Source of the DNA: Oscheius onirici
Lineage: Eukaryota; Nematoda; Chromadorea; Rhabditida; Rhabditidae
Reading direction: 5' to 3'
NCBI GenBank assembly: GCA_932521025.1
Contig: OW051470.1
Location: 5,008,501 to 5,072,500, forward strand
DNA length: 64,000 nucleotides
In this document: piece by piece, positions 43,842-56,880 of the stretch
How the letters are laid out: every line of letters begins with the position of its first letter
Numbering within the stretch: the first letter of the stretch is position 1
Translations under genes and position numbers: made by a program
The notes under the pieces: model-generated
Seen by the model: only the letters and a program-made list of their open reading frames with translations
Databases searched by the model: none
Told to the model about the DNA's origin: nothing

Positions 43842-46800
43842 TTAGCGTCTCTCGACTTGAAGAGGCACCCATTGCTGTGGAAGTTCGTGGTTGTGAAGTT
43901 GGTCCAATCGGATTCCGACCTGATAAAATCCATTGACGAGTAGAACATGTTACTTACCGATCCGACGACTGGTTTGGACGAAAATGCACCGTAATTCGTG
44001 TCGTCTTTCACATCTATTTGCAATTTGTAGTTGTGAAGATCGCTCGCATTTATGTCAAACTCGAAGCTGAAATTAAATTTTTTTCTGGAAGGATTATAAA
44101 CCAACTGATTGTCGTACACTGGGTTCAGGCTATTTTTGATGGTAGCTGTCTTTCTCTTAGCGACCTCTTTGCCCGTCTTCGAATCAAGAAGTTTTACTGT
44201 TGTGTACGGACTGCACACTCCTTTTTTGTCAAAGGGCAGGAGTTGATGAGCTTTCAGAATCAGAACCACCAATTTCCTCGTCGCATCGGCATATCGTATG
44301 GCCATTTCCAGGTCTCCTCGAGGGATTTCAGCTCTGCTACGCTGATCTTTCTCGTGTTTTGGCTTAAACATTCTTCCCAGACGACTGGATCTTCCCGACT
44401 GAGTTCCACTGTTTAAAGAGATGTTCGAATCAGAACGCAGTATCTGAAATTTGAAAATATTTTGTGCATGAGCTGTCTTACATGGAAGTTGTCGACGGTC
44501 AGCTTATTTTCCGGATCAAGAGCTCCTGGATGAGGATTGACAGTTTTTGCAGGCTCGACCGCATGAGCGTCTCCATTTCCGACCTTTCCATTCGTCTTAC
44601 TATTCGCTCTTTCAATATGGGACACTGAAATCCACGATTCTTCTAGTTCACTTTATATGAACTGACCATTGCCGTACTCTTTCAAAATGTCGTTGTCTAG
44701 ATTTCGACTACCTTGAGCAAGAGCCTAAACAGGAGATGAACACAGTTTTTTTCTTTTTATTAAGTTAGAAGACCTAGTACCAAGCAGTTACTCGTTAGCG
44801 AGTTAGTCAAAAGACGAGACATTTTAGTTTTCGTTAGAATCGATTCGGTCTACCTTGCGCTGTCTAAGCGACTCAAGCTCATTGCGATCTTTTTGAAGAA
44901 GAGTTTCATCTACTGTAATTGGGACCGGCTCTTTCGGTTCTGGGCGTAATTCAGTAGGTGCCATTACCTACAAATACTCTTCTTTCCGAACTTCTAGTCT
45001 GTCGCAAACGAACTGTACTCACCCTCAGTCGACAGGTGATCACGATCGGGCTCTGATGTACTCCAAGAGTGAGCATAAACGTTTGCTGATAAAATTGTAA
45101 ATCTGTTTCCTTCATAATTTGAAGCAGCGGAATAGTCAGACTGCCCAATCCACGCTTAGTTCCGTCGTCGAATGCCTCCAACTTCAAATCCTGTCCTTCC
45201 GGATTACGAACAAAGAAAAGGAACTTTGTTTGATAGAGCGGATTCACAGTTTTTACCTGAAATTTGATAAAAAATAACTTTTGTTTTGAAATTATGCAAA
45301 CTCGGCAATTAGCAAAGTATATTGACTTTCGTCCATTAGCCTAGACTGCTGTCATGTTAGTTGTCTCTACTTTCCCTAGTGCTATCTACCAGAGCATGAA
45401 TACTCGTTCAGGCCCCAAAAGAAGTCACCGGTAATGCTACCAAAGTACGGCTACAAGGTACAGAACACGGAAGACAGTCGAACCATCGTCCTCGGTACAA
45501 TTAAGAAGATTCTCTCGCTTCCGGAGCAGAAGGACGTCTTTTTGGACCTCGAGATCCGTTTTAGACACTTGGACACCTTCACCACGTGAGTTCTTTTTAT
45601 GTTTCCTAAAGAAACGTTTCCCAGGAATGTGGTTGCGGATATGACACTGGTGAAAGGAGCCGAAGAGGGCGAAGCTCGCAAGAAGAAACACAAACGGTCA
45701 AACACGGAAAAGCAGCAGAAGAAGAAGAAGGAAGTTGCTGCGCCTCCTCTTGCTCCGTTGAAAGCTGTTCTTCGTGCCTTGCCCTCTGGAGAATACTACG
45801 CCGTACACAATTGGATCGCGCCCGCTCCTCGTGTCCAACTCGTCGTGGAAGAGGTAGCAGTTCGTGAGGTCGGTCCTGATCGCGATGACGAGACATCGAA
45901 AGACGTTCTGAGCTTCGAGACGGGAAGTATGCATTCGTCGAGTGAGAAGACGCTCCAGGAAAAGATTCGTGAGGTCGAGGAGCCGGTGGTCAGTGAGACT
46001 GCGAAGAAGACGAACAGTACTGAACAGATCAAAGAAGTCCAGAAGAAGACTCCTGTTCAGCCGAAAGAGGACTCAAAAGAAGTTCTTCAACAGGTCGAGG
46101 ACAAGAAGGAGGAACCGAAGGAAATAACTCCGGTTCAGCCGGACGTGGAACCAAAGGAGTTGACTCAGAAGACCACTGAAGTGCCAAAGAAACCCGCTGT
46201 TCTCGCTGCTGGTTCGATCGAGACGAAGCCGGGAGCCAAGAAGGGCCAGACCGATCTCCTTCTGACTGTCCGCACTACCAAGGAGTAGCCAGTTGATCAA
46301 GTCAACACAAAACCGGATCTCGTTATAAAGTATTGTGAAAATTCGTACCTTGACAGGGGTTCGTTGAATTTCTTTTCCAAGAGTGACTTCAATATAAGGT
46401 GACGGTTCTAACTTTGCTTTGGGATACTGCAAATAGCGTTTAAACTCTTCAATCTGCTACTTACCGGTAGTTCTGAGACGGAATCGACGAAAACCATAAG
46501 GAGGGCTGGATGGATAGGTTTGTCTGCCTGAAGCCATTCATACGCTCCTCGCATATCCAAGTATTTGAGGTCCGTTGAGAGGGACATCCAAGTTGTTTTG
46601 ATATGAAGATCTCCGTGTTTGCACCCTTCCAGCGGGAACCATTTATCAATACTTCCTCTTGATCTGATCATGGACAGATCTAGACTGAGTCTTCCAAGTT
46701 CCTCGTCTTGTCCCTGATCCTCGTCAAAGAGCTCTATTCTGAGTTTCTGTCCATCAGCCTGATCAACAACAGCTTCGAAAAATTCGTTCCAGACCTAATA

Positions 46801-49085
46801 TTTTGTTTAGTATTCTTTTCGAACAGGTCTCACCGGGTTCAAATCGTTGTCTATAGTCCGTGTTTTCATGAATTGTGATCCAACTGAACAGTTGCTAGAA
46901 AAAGGAATGGAGAGTAAGACTACCTTGAATCTCGCAGTAGGGATCGGACTTGCCCTTTTTCACAAACGAAATGTCTTTGTTCTCGAGTTGTTTGGCTTCG
47001 ATAATTTTCAGTCGAATGACACCATCCGGCTCGGGGAAGAACAGTTTCGTGACATCCACGTCTGGAGCTAAGGGCATGACTATTTCATTCGGGAGAACTG
47101 CGATCGCAGCCACCTAAAGTTCTCTCTTTGGTACTAACAAATTGTTTTTACCTGACTATTGATGACGCTTCTGATGGCATTCATGAGTCCTGGCAGTTCG
47201 ACGAATTCGCCCATTCCAGTCAGGTTGAAATCTATCTTCTATAAACCTTTCTCTTCAGACACTCTTCCCGATTCACTCACGGGCATTTCCAGAAAACTTC
47301 CACTTACGCCACCAACCATAGGCGGATAAGGTAGCAGGGGTTTCAGTACACAGCGGAGTTTTCCCGAAAAGACAATGTTGTTCATTCCGCCGCTGAAACC
47401 ACAACATGAAACGGAAAAGTCTGCGTCTCCCGCATAAGCAACTTCCATGTCAACGATTATACGATCTACATACAGAATTTATTGAAAAAAGGCTTTAAAG
47501 TACCTCGACCAACGTTGTGGGTGTAGACCTTGATTCCTCCCACTCGACATGGAATGTCTCCCATGTCCATTTTCGTAAACTTGAAGTTTTTGAACATTCC
47601 GGGCATTTGGGACTGAAAAACAATTGAGAGAGGTAGAGACTAGTTCATACCTTGACTTGGGGAATAATGAAGTCGGTCATGAAAACCTTGGCATATTCTC
47701 CCACATAAGGCCATAGTTGAAGAATCACCTAGAATATCTTGTAACTCAAAAATGAAACAACTAGAACCTTATTCATCCATTCGACTCGTTCTGTATCTGG
47801 AAATTGAACCCACGCCGGAAGATCCTGTAACTGGGCCAGGATGACTTCTCTCTCCCTCGTCGCCGTACTTCTCAACGCCAAAAGTCTAAACTCTTATTAT
47901 CATCTTTCGATTCCTCGAATACCTGCTCTCGCGTTTTTTCCACAAATAACTCCTCGCAATATTCAGTACAACAATAATTCCGAGCCACAGTATAGAGTAG
48001 TTGAACTTTCCGATTAAGAATGCCAAACAAGAGACGATGACGCTTCCTGCGACTGGAACAATGTAGGAAGACCATCCCATAACTGGCTGAGAAGCTGAAA
48101 AAATGACAGTAAAGAGATGGAACAGAGAGAGTCAGGTCATCCAATATTGACATTTTCACGCCTTGTTCACGCACCTTACTCTCCTAAGTAAACATAAACT
48201 GACTAAAGTTTTTCGTTTCAGAGTTGTGAGATCAAAAAATCGATAGAGAATCTTTTGGATAATAGGGTGAAGTAAATTGGTAAAGGCAGGAAAGCTGTGC
48301 ATAATTGTGTTTTTGCGGAAGGGAATTGTCAGTCATTAGCCGTGTTCAAGTGTTCAACTATTCAGTTTTTTGTAGATAAGAAAGAGCTCGGTTGGTTAGA
48401 GAACATTCCGTTCAAGAAATACCAATCGAATTGAGTCAGTCTTCGGAAATTGGAGTTCCGAAAGACTGCTCTTTCTACTCGCAAATATACGTATTTTTGT
48501 AAATTTCCAAAGGGAGTCGCAAAAAGAGAAAGAAATGGGAAAGTGGATTACGAACAGGGTGTCAGGGGATTAGAAAGGGGAGATAGACTTTGACTTTGGA
48601 GACTTTGTAGTCGATTTCCCTCAATTTATTTGAGTGTTTGAGTTTCTTTTTCAGTTCTTGTAAGAAAGGAAAAGGTGAAATGCCTTAGAAAGACCAAAGG
48701 CCGGGATAGAGGTCTCTTTGTGTCGAGGTCGCCCCAATAAAACGGCATCCGCCCTCCCCTCATCGAGGAAACAACCTGATCGACTCTCCTCTCTCATGAA
48801 ACTTTCAGAGCCTTCTGTTCCTTTTATATGCCAGTTTATGGAAGTTAGTTTTCAAATGGCCAAACGAGAGTCTGGTCCGTTCTTTGCATGAAAATTCCAT
48901 TAGAAATATTTCGTTTTGTGGTTACATCTCTCTGTTCTTAACAATCTAACCAAAAATTAACGAGAAGAGTCTCACTCATAGCGAAGTAATTGAGTCCTGA
49001 CGGATTCCTACGGCAAAAAAAAAATCCCAGCTGTAACCCATCACAACTCACCGTTAGGCGCAGCTAGTTTTCCTCCGGAAGGCAT
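43842..49085 (-). CDS. ESYT2: Extended synaptotagmin (E-Syt), an ER-plasma membrane lipid-transfer tether
   Basis: Exon 1 encodes MPSGGKLAAPN at 49085. After a ~950-nt intron come SQPVMGWSSYIVPVAGS and a membrane hairpin (VIVSCLAFLIG; ILWLGIIVVLNIA). The SMP domain follows (ERVEWMNKVILQLWPYVGEY; GGIKVYTHNVG). C2A has VIRLKIIEAKQLENKDISF and GKSDPYCEI, C2B starts PALLMVFVDSVSELP, and a C-terminal C2 has LVVLILKAHQLLPFDKKG and SPYTTVKLLDS with LNPVYDNQ. The protein ends WVPLQVERR at 43842. The arrangement hairpin-SMP-C2s is diagnostic of E-Syts, which transfer glycerolipids at contact sites. Some Ca2+-ligand Asp residues are present in C2A. The intron at about 45260-46346 contains another gene on the plus strand. 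Confidence 0.92.
45434..46288 (+). CDS. Nested gene in an E-Syt intron, charged protein of unknown function
   Basis: Two exons with one short intron at about 45588-45624 encode about 270 aa on the strand opposite the host. It starts MLPKYGYKVQNTEDSRTIV and continues IKKILSLPEQKDVFLDLEIR. A Lys-rich segment (RKKKHKRSNTEKQQKKKK) is followed by APLKAVLRALPSGEYYAVHN, then a long Glu/Lys/Thr/Pro-rich disordered tail (KIREVEEPVVSETAKK; QPKEDSKEVLQQVEDKK) and LLLTVRTTKE at the stop. The first 120 residues look structured; the rest does not. Codon use is clearly coding-like, with a strong third-position C/G bias. No known family is recognised. Confidence 0.75.
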
Positions 49086-49397
49086 ATTGGACGGTTTCAT
49101 CTTTCCGAGGTCTTACCCGTCGTCGTCTGGTCAATCTCTGTTCAGCTAGTTTAATATTAGAGCGGATTAGCAAAAAGGAAGAAATGGCTAAAAAGGGAAA
49201 CATTTTGAAGAGTCTCGAAAATCATCAACGCCGATGAGACTTGGAGCGCTACAAAACCGAGTCGTTTCGGTCTTTTCGTGTTTTCCTCTCGCGCCGATCT
49301 ATATTGACGGCCAGAGAGCGAGTCTTGGAGTAGTTTCCAACATGAGAACGGATTACAAAAGAGAACTCTCAATCGAACGAAAACAAAATGTTTGAAA
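49086..49397. other. Intergenic, no gene seen
   Basis: This is the spacer upstream of E-Syt exon 1. It presumably holds the E-Syt promoter. Confidence 0.4.
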
Positions 49398-49766
49398 CTA
49401 CTCGTGCTCGTAAATGCCTACGGAAGGATTCGTGTTTCCTGATAACGCTTCGAGATAACAGCAGAACCGATAGAATTTGTAGTCACTGGGTAAAAAGCCG
49501 AGGAAGGGCGTCGTCCAGTGGTCTTCATGACCTTGGGATGCGAGATGAATGATAACGACTCTTATCAACAATGTCAGTTGCGCGTAAATAAAATCAAGAC
49601 TTTTTTCTGTTAAATGTTGAGTCAATGGAAGCAATGTGCCTAGAGCGAGAGACATTACACAGAACGTGATAAACGCAAACAATAGCTGTGGCTTTCGTGT
49701 CTGTGTCGCTGCTTTCCCGCTTGTGGATTTTGTATCTCGAATTTGCAGCTGTTTGAAGAAAATCAA
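49398..49766 (-). CDS. Possible small two-TM membrane protein
   Basis: An open frame follows a good acceptor (TTCTTCAAACAG). It reads LQIRDTKSTSGKAATQTRK, a hydrophobic helix (LLFAFITFCVMSLALGTLL), a second helix (DFIYAQLTLLIRVVIIHLAS) and HEDHWTTPFLGFLPSD, ending GIYEHE. No in-frame ATG precedes the first helix within the exon. A 5' exon starting at the ATG that overlaps the BCAS2 stop is only weakly supported. The short distance to BCAS2 on the same strand could mean co-transcription. No family is recognised. Confidence 0.35.
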   Translation of the reverse strand: MIFFKQLQIRDTKSTSGKAATQTRKPQLLFAFITFCVMSLALGTLLPLTQHLTEKSLDFIYAQLTLLIRVVIIHLASQGHEDHWTTPFLGFLPSDYKFYRFCCYLEALSGNTNPSVGIYEHE

Positions 49767-49870
49767 TTTTAATCAATAAATATTGGGAGAAGATCAACAG
49801 AGAGGGCGGCGAAAGACCGCGAGTGTAAAACAACAAGGGTCAGAGGATGTAAATAACGAGGACGAATGGA

Positions 49871-50914
49871 TCATTTTTTGATTTCGAAAGATGCCGGGTC
49901 GAGACGAAGTCGCTTGATACTTTCAGTAGTAGACTCTTCCAGTTGATTGTTAGCCTGTTCCATTCTGTAAAATGTGCATATTTTTCCGTTTGAATTTGAA
50001 ATTTATTTGACGGAATCGTAAGTATTATTGATCTAGTGTATCTTGTTTGATGAGGATTCGAAGATAGAAAAAATTCTTCCCTACAGAATATATTTTCTGA
50101 GTTAGGATTTAGATAAAGATATCTTGATCACATTGGATCTTTTCCGTTTAATAGAAAAGATCGTTTGAAAAAGAAAATCATACCTATAGTTGTTGGCAAC
50201 CATCATAACCCAGTTCTCTTCAAGAGCCTTGAGCTGATGACCAGCTTCGGTTTGAGCCATCTTTCTACGAGCATGGATTTCCATGGTCTGAAACGAGCGT
50301 TCGAATATCGACAAAATGACTACCTCTTCTTTGATTTTTCTCAACTCGGTTTCTTTAGCAGTCAAGTCGTCCTCCAACTCCCTGTTCTTGGTCAAAAATG
50401 CTTCACTTGCGTATTCGCCCATCAGTTCGAGATTCAGCTGACGCATAACCAAATGTTCGTTTTGAGCCTTGGCGTTTTTGATGGCTTTCCTCCAAGCAAT
50501 CTTGTCTCCAGCACGAGAACTTCCGGCAGGACATGGAAGATCGCAACGCGTCATGTCCAGTTTGGGCATTTCCTAAAAACATTTTTTAGGGAAATAAAAC
50601 AGAATTCTAACCTGCTTTTTGGCTATTCTGGCCATTTCCTTGATCATACAAGGAGAGAGAAATGCGTCATAGTCGGGAACGGGCATGTGTCTCACATAGT
50701 TCTTAGTTTGACGATAAAGACGACACTCCTGATCGACAAGTTTTTGAGCCATTTGTCGGTCAATCTCGTTGTAATCGTGGTCAAGATACGGCAAAGCATC
50801 AACGAGAACCTGGAAAAAGCACTATGTGTCAGTCTTTTACAATGCTACCTGTTCGTCTGCCAGCTGATTACTTCCAGCTGGACCTCCAAGAGCTAACGTG
50901 GGTTTGGCTGCCAT
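49871..50914 (-). CDS. BCAS2: Pre-mRNA-splicing factor SPF27 (BCAS2)
   Basis: The start MAAKPTLALGGPAGSNQLAD is at 50914, immediately after TTATTTATTACAG. Exons give VLVDALPYLDHDYNE, DQECRLYRQTKNYVRHMPV, a predicted helical C-terminal half (AWRKAIKNAKAQNEHLVMRQ, EALLTK-like LELMGEYASEAFLTKNREL) and ALEENWVMMVANNYRME. The end is RLRLDPASFEIKK. The ALPYxD, CRxYRPTKNYL-like and ALExxWxxxVxNNxxIE signatures identify SPF27, a core member of the PRP19/NTC spliceosome complex. Introns are 40-60 nt. About 230 aa, the expected size. Confidence 0.92.
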
Positions 50915-51727
50915 CTGTAATAAATAAAGGTTCAAGAAAACAGGGTTGTTGTAAAGATAAAAAAGGAACAAGAACCTCGATGAGATAACGTAAACTTATA
51001 TAAAAATCTTTATTGGCGTAACGCTCTGTGAACTCTATCGCAATAAACGAAAACAATATAAGCCCGATGATATCGCAGTAGGAAACGGCAACAATATAAC
51101 GCGAGAGTGCAATCACAATCGAAGCCATGGAAAAGGGAAGGATGGAGATAAGATTCGAAAACGTATAATGGTTAGAATACAAGAACTTGAAGATCTGCAT
51201 CAAACAAACCAGCTGAATTTCGAAAAGAAGCAAAGATCACGGGGATTTTTGTTTGAGAAAGGGAAAACAAGTTTTGAAGGGGGTTCAACGGGAGTGAGAA
51301 AGCTGTGAGCGGGAAGACAAGTTGTAGGATATGAAAAATCAGGATTGTCGCTAGAATTCATACAAACCGAGAAATGAGAATAAACATGATGTGGGATAAG
51401 ACGCTAAGCGACAGGCTAGAATATGAAAGTGCGTGCAGAAAAAACATAAAGCAGTTGTTGAAAATATGGTACACGAGAATGCAGAAGTGCGGAAAATGTG
51501 CATGCAGATACTTGCGGTTGACGATGGGTAGATTTCAATTTAAACAGACAATGGATGAAGTCTCGCTCTGAGTCATCGTGTCGTTTTGTGGTTGGGTGAA
51601 AGAGGATGAGGAACAAGCGTCGACTCTGAAAATGGTGAATTATAAAGGAAATGAAAACGTTAGTCCTTATCGGTAACCTTATTGTATAGTATTTTTGATA
51701 AAAAAGCGTATAATTACCGATAGCGAG
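50915..51727. other. Intergenic, with one T-rich hydrophobic open frame
   Basis: Upstream of BCAS2 a minus-strand frame (50868-51233) is open for over 100 codons and very hydrophobic. It reads straight into the BCAS2 acceptor and first exon in a different frame. It may be leader or promoter sequence rather than a gene. Confidence 0.4.
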
Positions 51728-53292
51728 TTAAACTTCCAAAAAGACTAACACAGCCTTCCTGGATCTTTTTCTAGGAGAACTGTCCCGAGTCGAGGAGGTA
51801 GGGGAGGAGCCAGCAGAACTTCTTTTCCGCTTCTGAAAAACAACATGTTGAAATGTAGAGTAGATTTTACCATTCCAATGGAATAGGCTGCAGCAGTAGC
51901 CTTGAGCTTCTCCAACGCGGCCCATTCTCGGTGACTACACTTTGTACGATCTTCTTCCGAACACTGCTCAATAACAGGCTGAGAACGACGCCGAGTGTTT
52001 GAAAAAAATTCAGGAAGAATCGATTGTTTTTTGGATCGGACACGGAAAGCGGTTGGTCGAGAAGGTACGTATCCAGCGAGAGATTGTAGAAGAGACTGAA
52101 CTTGTCAAATTGAAAAGAAAAAAAAACACGTACCGAAACTCGTTTGAAATCCATGATATCTTTCTCAGGAAGAATTCCCTCCTCAAGATGTTCGATACGT
52201 GGATCAAGATATAAACAAGATGCTTCTCTTAAATGCTTTTTGAACAAAAAAAACCAATAATAACAAACATGTAGACATCGGTATTGGGAAATCCGTGTGG
52301 AATTGGAAGATTCGAGGAACGCAAACGAATTTTCCGTTCGGAGTCGGTTGGTCTTTCAGGAAGCTCACAGCGCAGATAACCACTAATAATTTCTTTCGTT
52401 ATTTGATGATTGACAGAAAAATCTTACGCGAATCGATCTAAAAGAGATATGGGGTGATCATCTTCATGATAAGCGAATTCGGAAATTATCTCCAGCGCGG
52501 AAATGATTCCAACTCGTTCAATTCCTCCTTCGACGTAGTCACAACCAAGAAGCATAGCTAAAGCAACGAGACGATTTCTATTGAGGTCTAAAAATTGAAC
52601 TTCTATTTTGATTCAAAGACTCGCTTACTCAGAGAGTCAAGCTTTGACATAGAAAGGTGTTGGACAGATGAAATGGCGTTGTCTTTGAAGTCCATTTTGT
52701 ACATATGACGACCGCCAAAAAGAAAGTAGTCCAAATCGGAGGTAATACATCCATCAGCGATACCGATTTCTTCAAGCTGAGCACATTGGGCATCTCCATC
52801 AGCTCCTCCCTCCACGTAGCGAACGCCCATCGCACTCAGGAGCTCTTTCACATTATTGACTCGGTTCATAATATCCTGATAGATCGAGTTGTTCCATGAA
52901 GTATTTCCCCCTCTTTTTGTCCTCTTCTTCTGAAGTATTTTGACACCAGGCTCAGAGAACATTTGCTGAATGGTCTTTTATTGATTAGTTGGAAAGTATT
53001 ACCTGATCGAAAATTGTTGGGATTTTATCGAAGACAACGAATGGCTCTATGTTATTTTGACGTAAGGCGAGACATCTTTTATAGAAGGTGATGAGGAATG
53101 CGTTTTTGGTATGTCTTACGCCTTTCATATTTGGAGCTTCAGTTATCCATGAGTGTCCATCTAGAATGGATCGTAGGAAGTCTATTGAAAAAAAGGAAAC
53201 GTACCAATTGTCAGCGTTTTTCCGTGTAAATCGACGAGATCCACTTTTTGAGCATGTTTTTTCATGTGATCCCAGAAACCAGCTACACCCAT
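51728..53292 (-). CDS. GEN1: GEN1-type Holliday junction resolvase (XPG/Rad2 family)
   Basis: The start is MGVAGFWDHMKKH at 53292. The XPG N region has KTLTIDGHSWITEAPNMKG and NNIEPFVVFDKIP. The XPG I region carries the acidic residues of GGADGDAQCAQLEEIGIADG and CITSDLDYFLFGGRHMYKMD. The helix-two-turn-helix has LVALAMLLGCDYVEGGIERV. The C-terminus is basic and Ser-rich (KRKRSSAGSSPTSSTRDSS). All expected catalytic acidic positions appear conserved. The IDGHxWL and DGDAQCAxLExxG...GCIT-D-DYFLFGG pattern is that of GEN1 rather than FEN1 or EXO1. About 430 aa, like the compact C. elegans GEN-1. It resolves four-way junctions and acts in DNA damage response. Confidence 0.88.
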
Positions 53293-54151
53293 AGTTGCAT
53301 AAATCAGTTACCACATCGACTTAAACTGAAAAATAGGATGAAAATTATACGCAAAAAAGAAAAGATACAAAATGGCATTAGGGTTTTGCATGGTGATTCA
53401 TCTCATGATGACGTTTTGCCCAAATGTCGCAAAGTGTTAAGAAAATTTTTAATATCGCCAATGTAATAGTGTAGCGATTAACTAAAATAACGCCGGAAGA
53501 ATGAGCGAGCTTCACAGAAACGAGCAGATAAAGATAAGGAGACAAAAGAAATTTGAAAAGAAACGTCTATTTTCAACTTTTCTGCCCGTTTCCTACTAGT
53601 GCGATTCAATTGAGTTCATATAAACTGTTTGAGTAAACTCTAAAGGACGACCTCAACGATAGAACTATGATTCTGTGCAGTTTATGTTGCCGAAGAAATT
53701 GACATTCGTTGATTTAGCAGCTTCAGAGTAGAATTGTACTTTTTGACTATGGAAAAAAGATCAAAAGCGACGAGGAGATTAAAGAAAAAAGAAACAAAGA
53801 GAATACTCGAGGTCTGCCCGAAAAGGCATTTCATTTGCCGCTCATTTTGCCGTTCGCCGCAGGACTCTTAAAATAGGTCTCGACACGAATCGACCTATCT
53901 CTTCTGTCCTGCCAACACGAATCGCCATTTTGGTGACGCTGTACAAGTCTTACTCTAGACAATTTGTGTTTTTTGATCGATTTTGTCGAGTTTTTTTGGC
54001 GTAGCAACTTGCACAGAAAGTAATGTACAAATGAAAGACTTGTAATTTTTGTCCGGACAAAAAAAACCATTTCTTCCGTTTTCGAATATAAATAAATAAA
54101 GATATTTGCTTTGTTTCATCCACTTTTCAAAATTAACGGTTTTACAGGGTA
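53293..54151. other. Divergent promoter region between GEN1 and STT3
   Basis: AT-rich spacer between divergent starts. No supported gene. The STT3 ATG is preceded by a GGTTTTACAG acceptor at about 54139-54148, which marks either an untranslated first exon or a trans-splice site. Confidence 0.5.
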
Positions 54152-56880
54152 ATGGCTGTGCCGGTACTGCGGGGCAACTCGCTCGGGTACACGACTCTCC
54201 TCACCTTTGCCATCCTCTCGGTAGCATGGTTCGTCGGATTTGCATCTCGTCTTTTTGCCATCATTCGATTCGAGTCGATTATCCACGAATTCGATCCATG
54301 GTAAGGTATTTTCAGCCATTTTTTACGAGTTCATCACAGGTTCAACTACCGCGCCACAGCGCATATGGTCGAACATGGATTCTACAAATTTCTCAACTGG
54401 TTCGATGAACGTGCTTGGTATCCGCTTGGACGTATCGTCGGAGGAACCGTCTATCCTGGTCTCATGGTCACCTCTGGTCTGATCCACTGGGCTTTGGACG
54501 CCATCAACTTCCATGTTCACATTCGTGACATTTGCGTTTTCCTGGCTCCTACTTTCTCCGGACTCACTGCTATTGCTACCTACTTTTTGACCAAAGAGCT
54601 TTGGAGTACTGGAGCGGGTCTATTCGCTGCCTGCTTCATCGCTATCAGTCCTGGATACACCAGCAGATCTGTTGCCGGCTCTTACGATAACGAAGGAATT
54701 GCCATCTTCGCTCTTCAGGCATGTCCCTCAATTCAAAATGTGCTAGTCATTGATATTTAGTTTACCTACTTCCTCTGGATTAAATCTGTCAAAACTGGAT
54801 CCGTCATGTGGGCCTCTTTTGCTGCTCTCTCCTACTTCTACATGGTTTCCGCTTGGGGAGGTTACGTCTTCATCATCAATTTGATCCCTCTTCACGTCGT
54901 CGCCCTCATTCTGATTGGCCGCTACTCTTCGCGTCTGTTTGTTGCTTACACCACCTTCTACACTCTGGCCACAATTCTATCGATGCAAGTTCCTTTCGTC
55001 GGGTTCCAGCCCGTTAGAACGTCCGAGCACATGCCCGCATTTGGAGTTTTCGGTCTGCTTCAGGTCGGTTTCTTTGTTCCCTCTTAAAAATTAGTTTTGT
55101 ACAGATTGTTGCTGTCATGCAGTACGCTCGTCCCAGAATCACCCGTCAACAGTTCATGACGCTCTTCGTCGGTGGTCTCACTGTCACTGGAGGTCTTGCT
55201 ATTATTGTCTATCTCGGCCTCGTCTGGGGTGGATATGTGGCTCCCTTCTCCGGCCGTTTCTACTCTCTCTGGGATACCGGCTACGCCAAGATTCACATTC
55301 CCATTATCGCCTCTGTTTCTGAGCATCAGCCGACTACCTGGGTGTCTTTCTTCTTTGATCTCCACATCACTGCTGCCATTTTCCCCGTCGGTCTCTGGTA
55401 TTGCATCAAGAGAGTCAACGACGAGCGTGTTTTCAGTAAGAAAAATAACTTTTTCTAGGTATATATCATTTCAGTCATTCTTTATGCTGTTTCTGCCGTC
55501 TATTTTGCTGGAGTCATGGTTCGGCTTATGCTCACCCTCACACCTTGCGTCTGTGTTCTTGCCGGAATCGCCTTCTCTATCACATTTGAAAAGTAAGCAA
55601 TTCTTTCCTCTTTTCTGAGCTTCGTTACAGGTTCCTCAAAGACGATGACACTCAGCGAGGCGAAGAAAAAACGCAATATGACAAACCGAGCAAAAAGGCT
55701 CCAAAGGTAGCATCCGACGGTGTAGTGAGTGTTTTCCGTTTTGCATGCATACGTCCCTCGTGTTTGTCGTCTGTGTTCTATTTCGTTCCACAAGCTTATT
55801 CTACTTTATGCTTCTGTAGTCAAAACTTCTTTTTCAGTCTGTCGCTGAAAACGAGAGTGGAATCGCTGGAAATGCTAAAACTGTCTCTTCCGTTATTATG
55901 ATGCTCTTTCTTCTCATGTTCGTCGTTCACTGCACTTACGTAACCAGCAATGCCTACTCCCATCCTTCCGTGGTGCTTCAAAGTTCTACAAGTGATGGGT
56001 ACGTTTTCACTTTTCCCAGAAATTTCGGCAAAATTACAGAGGCCGTATCATCATGGACGATTTCCGTGAAGCTTATCATTGGTTGCGCGAAAACACACCT
56101 GACGACGCCAGAGTGATGTCTTGGTGGGACTACGGATACCAGATCGCTGGAATGGCAAACCGAACAACTCTTGTTGACAACAATACCTGGAACAATTCGC
56201 ATATCGCCTTGGTTAGTTAAATTTTTTAAATAAGCACCAAATCAAACTTTTAGGTTGGTAAAGCCATGTCTTCCAGTGAGCCAGCTGCCTACGAAATCAT
56301 GAGAGATTTGGACGTCGATTACATTCTTGTCATCTTCGGAGGTGTTATCGGCTATTCTGGAGACGATATCAACAAGTTCTTGTGGATGGTTCGTATCGCC
56401 GAGGGAGAGCATCCTAAAGACATCAAGGTATTATTGATGTCGTTATTTAATCAGTACTCAATCTAGGAAGCGAATTATTTCACGGAAGGTGGAGAGTACA
56501 GCACCGGCGCCCAGGCTTCTCAAACGATGCTCAATTGCCTCATGTACAAAATGAGCTACTATCGTTTCGGAGATACGCGCGCGAGTTACAACCATCCAGC
56601 AGGCTTCGATCGTACACGTGGATACGTGATTGGAAAGAAGGATATCACTCTGGATTATATTGAAGAAGCCTATACAACTGAAAACTGGCTTGTCCGAATT
56701 TACAAGGTTCGTGGTAATTTACTGTTGATGTTATACCTGTTGTTTCAGCTGAAAGACCTCCCCAACAGACCATCGATCAAGTCCAAAGAAAGGCAGATTC
56801 CTGCAGCTAGAAAAAACGGCCTGACGACGAAGAAGGGATCCACTAAAAAAGGAACTCTACGGAAGCCGATAGTAGCCTAA
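54152..56880 (+). CDS. STT3: Oligosaccharyltransferase catalytic subunit STT3
   Basis: About ten exons separated by short introns start [20 protein letters not shown] at 54152. The first-loop acidic motif is HEFDPWFNYRAT, and the second is [16 protein letters not shown]. Multiple TM helices follow, then [14 protein letters not shown], the catalytic-domain motif [28 protein letters not shown] and [17 protein letters not shown]. The C-terminus is Lys-rich ([16 protein letters not shown]), and the stop is at 56878. STT3 transfers the lipid-linked glycan to Asn in the ER lumen. WWDYG and both acidic motifs are intact. Length (about 760 aa) is normal. AATAAA is at 57028-57033. The first intron is 39 nt and splits the DPW codon. 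Confidence 0.97.

Noticed and set aside
50868-51233. Hydrophobic 120-codon ORF upstream of BCAS2
   Set aside because: It is T-rich, runs through the BCAS2 acceptor into its first exon in another frame, and resembles no known family; chance is likely.
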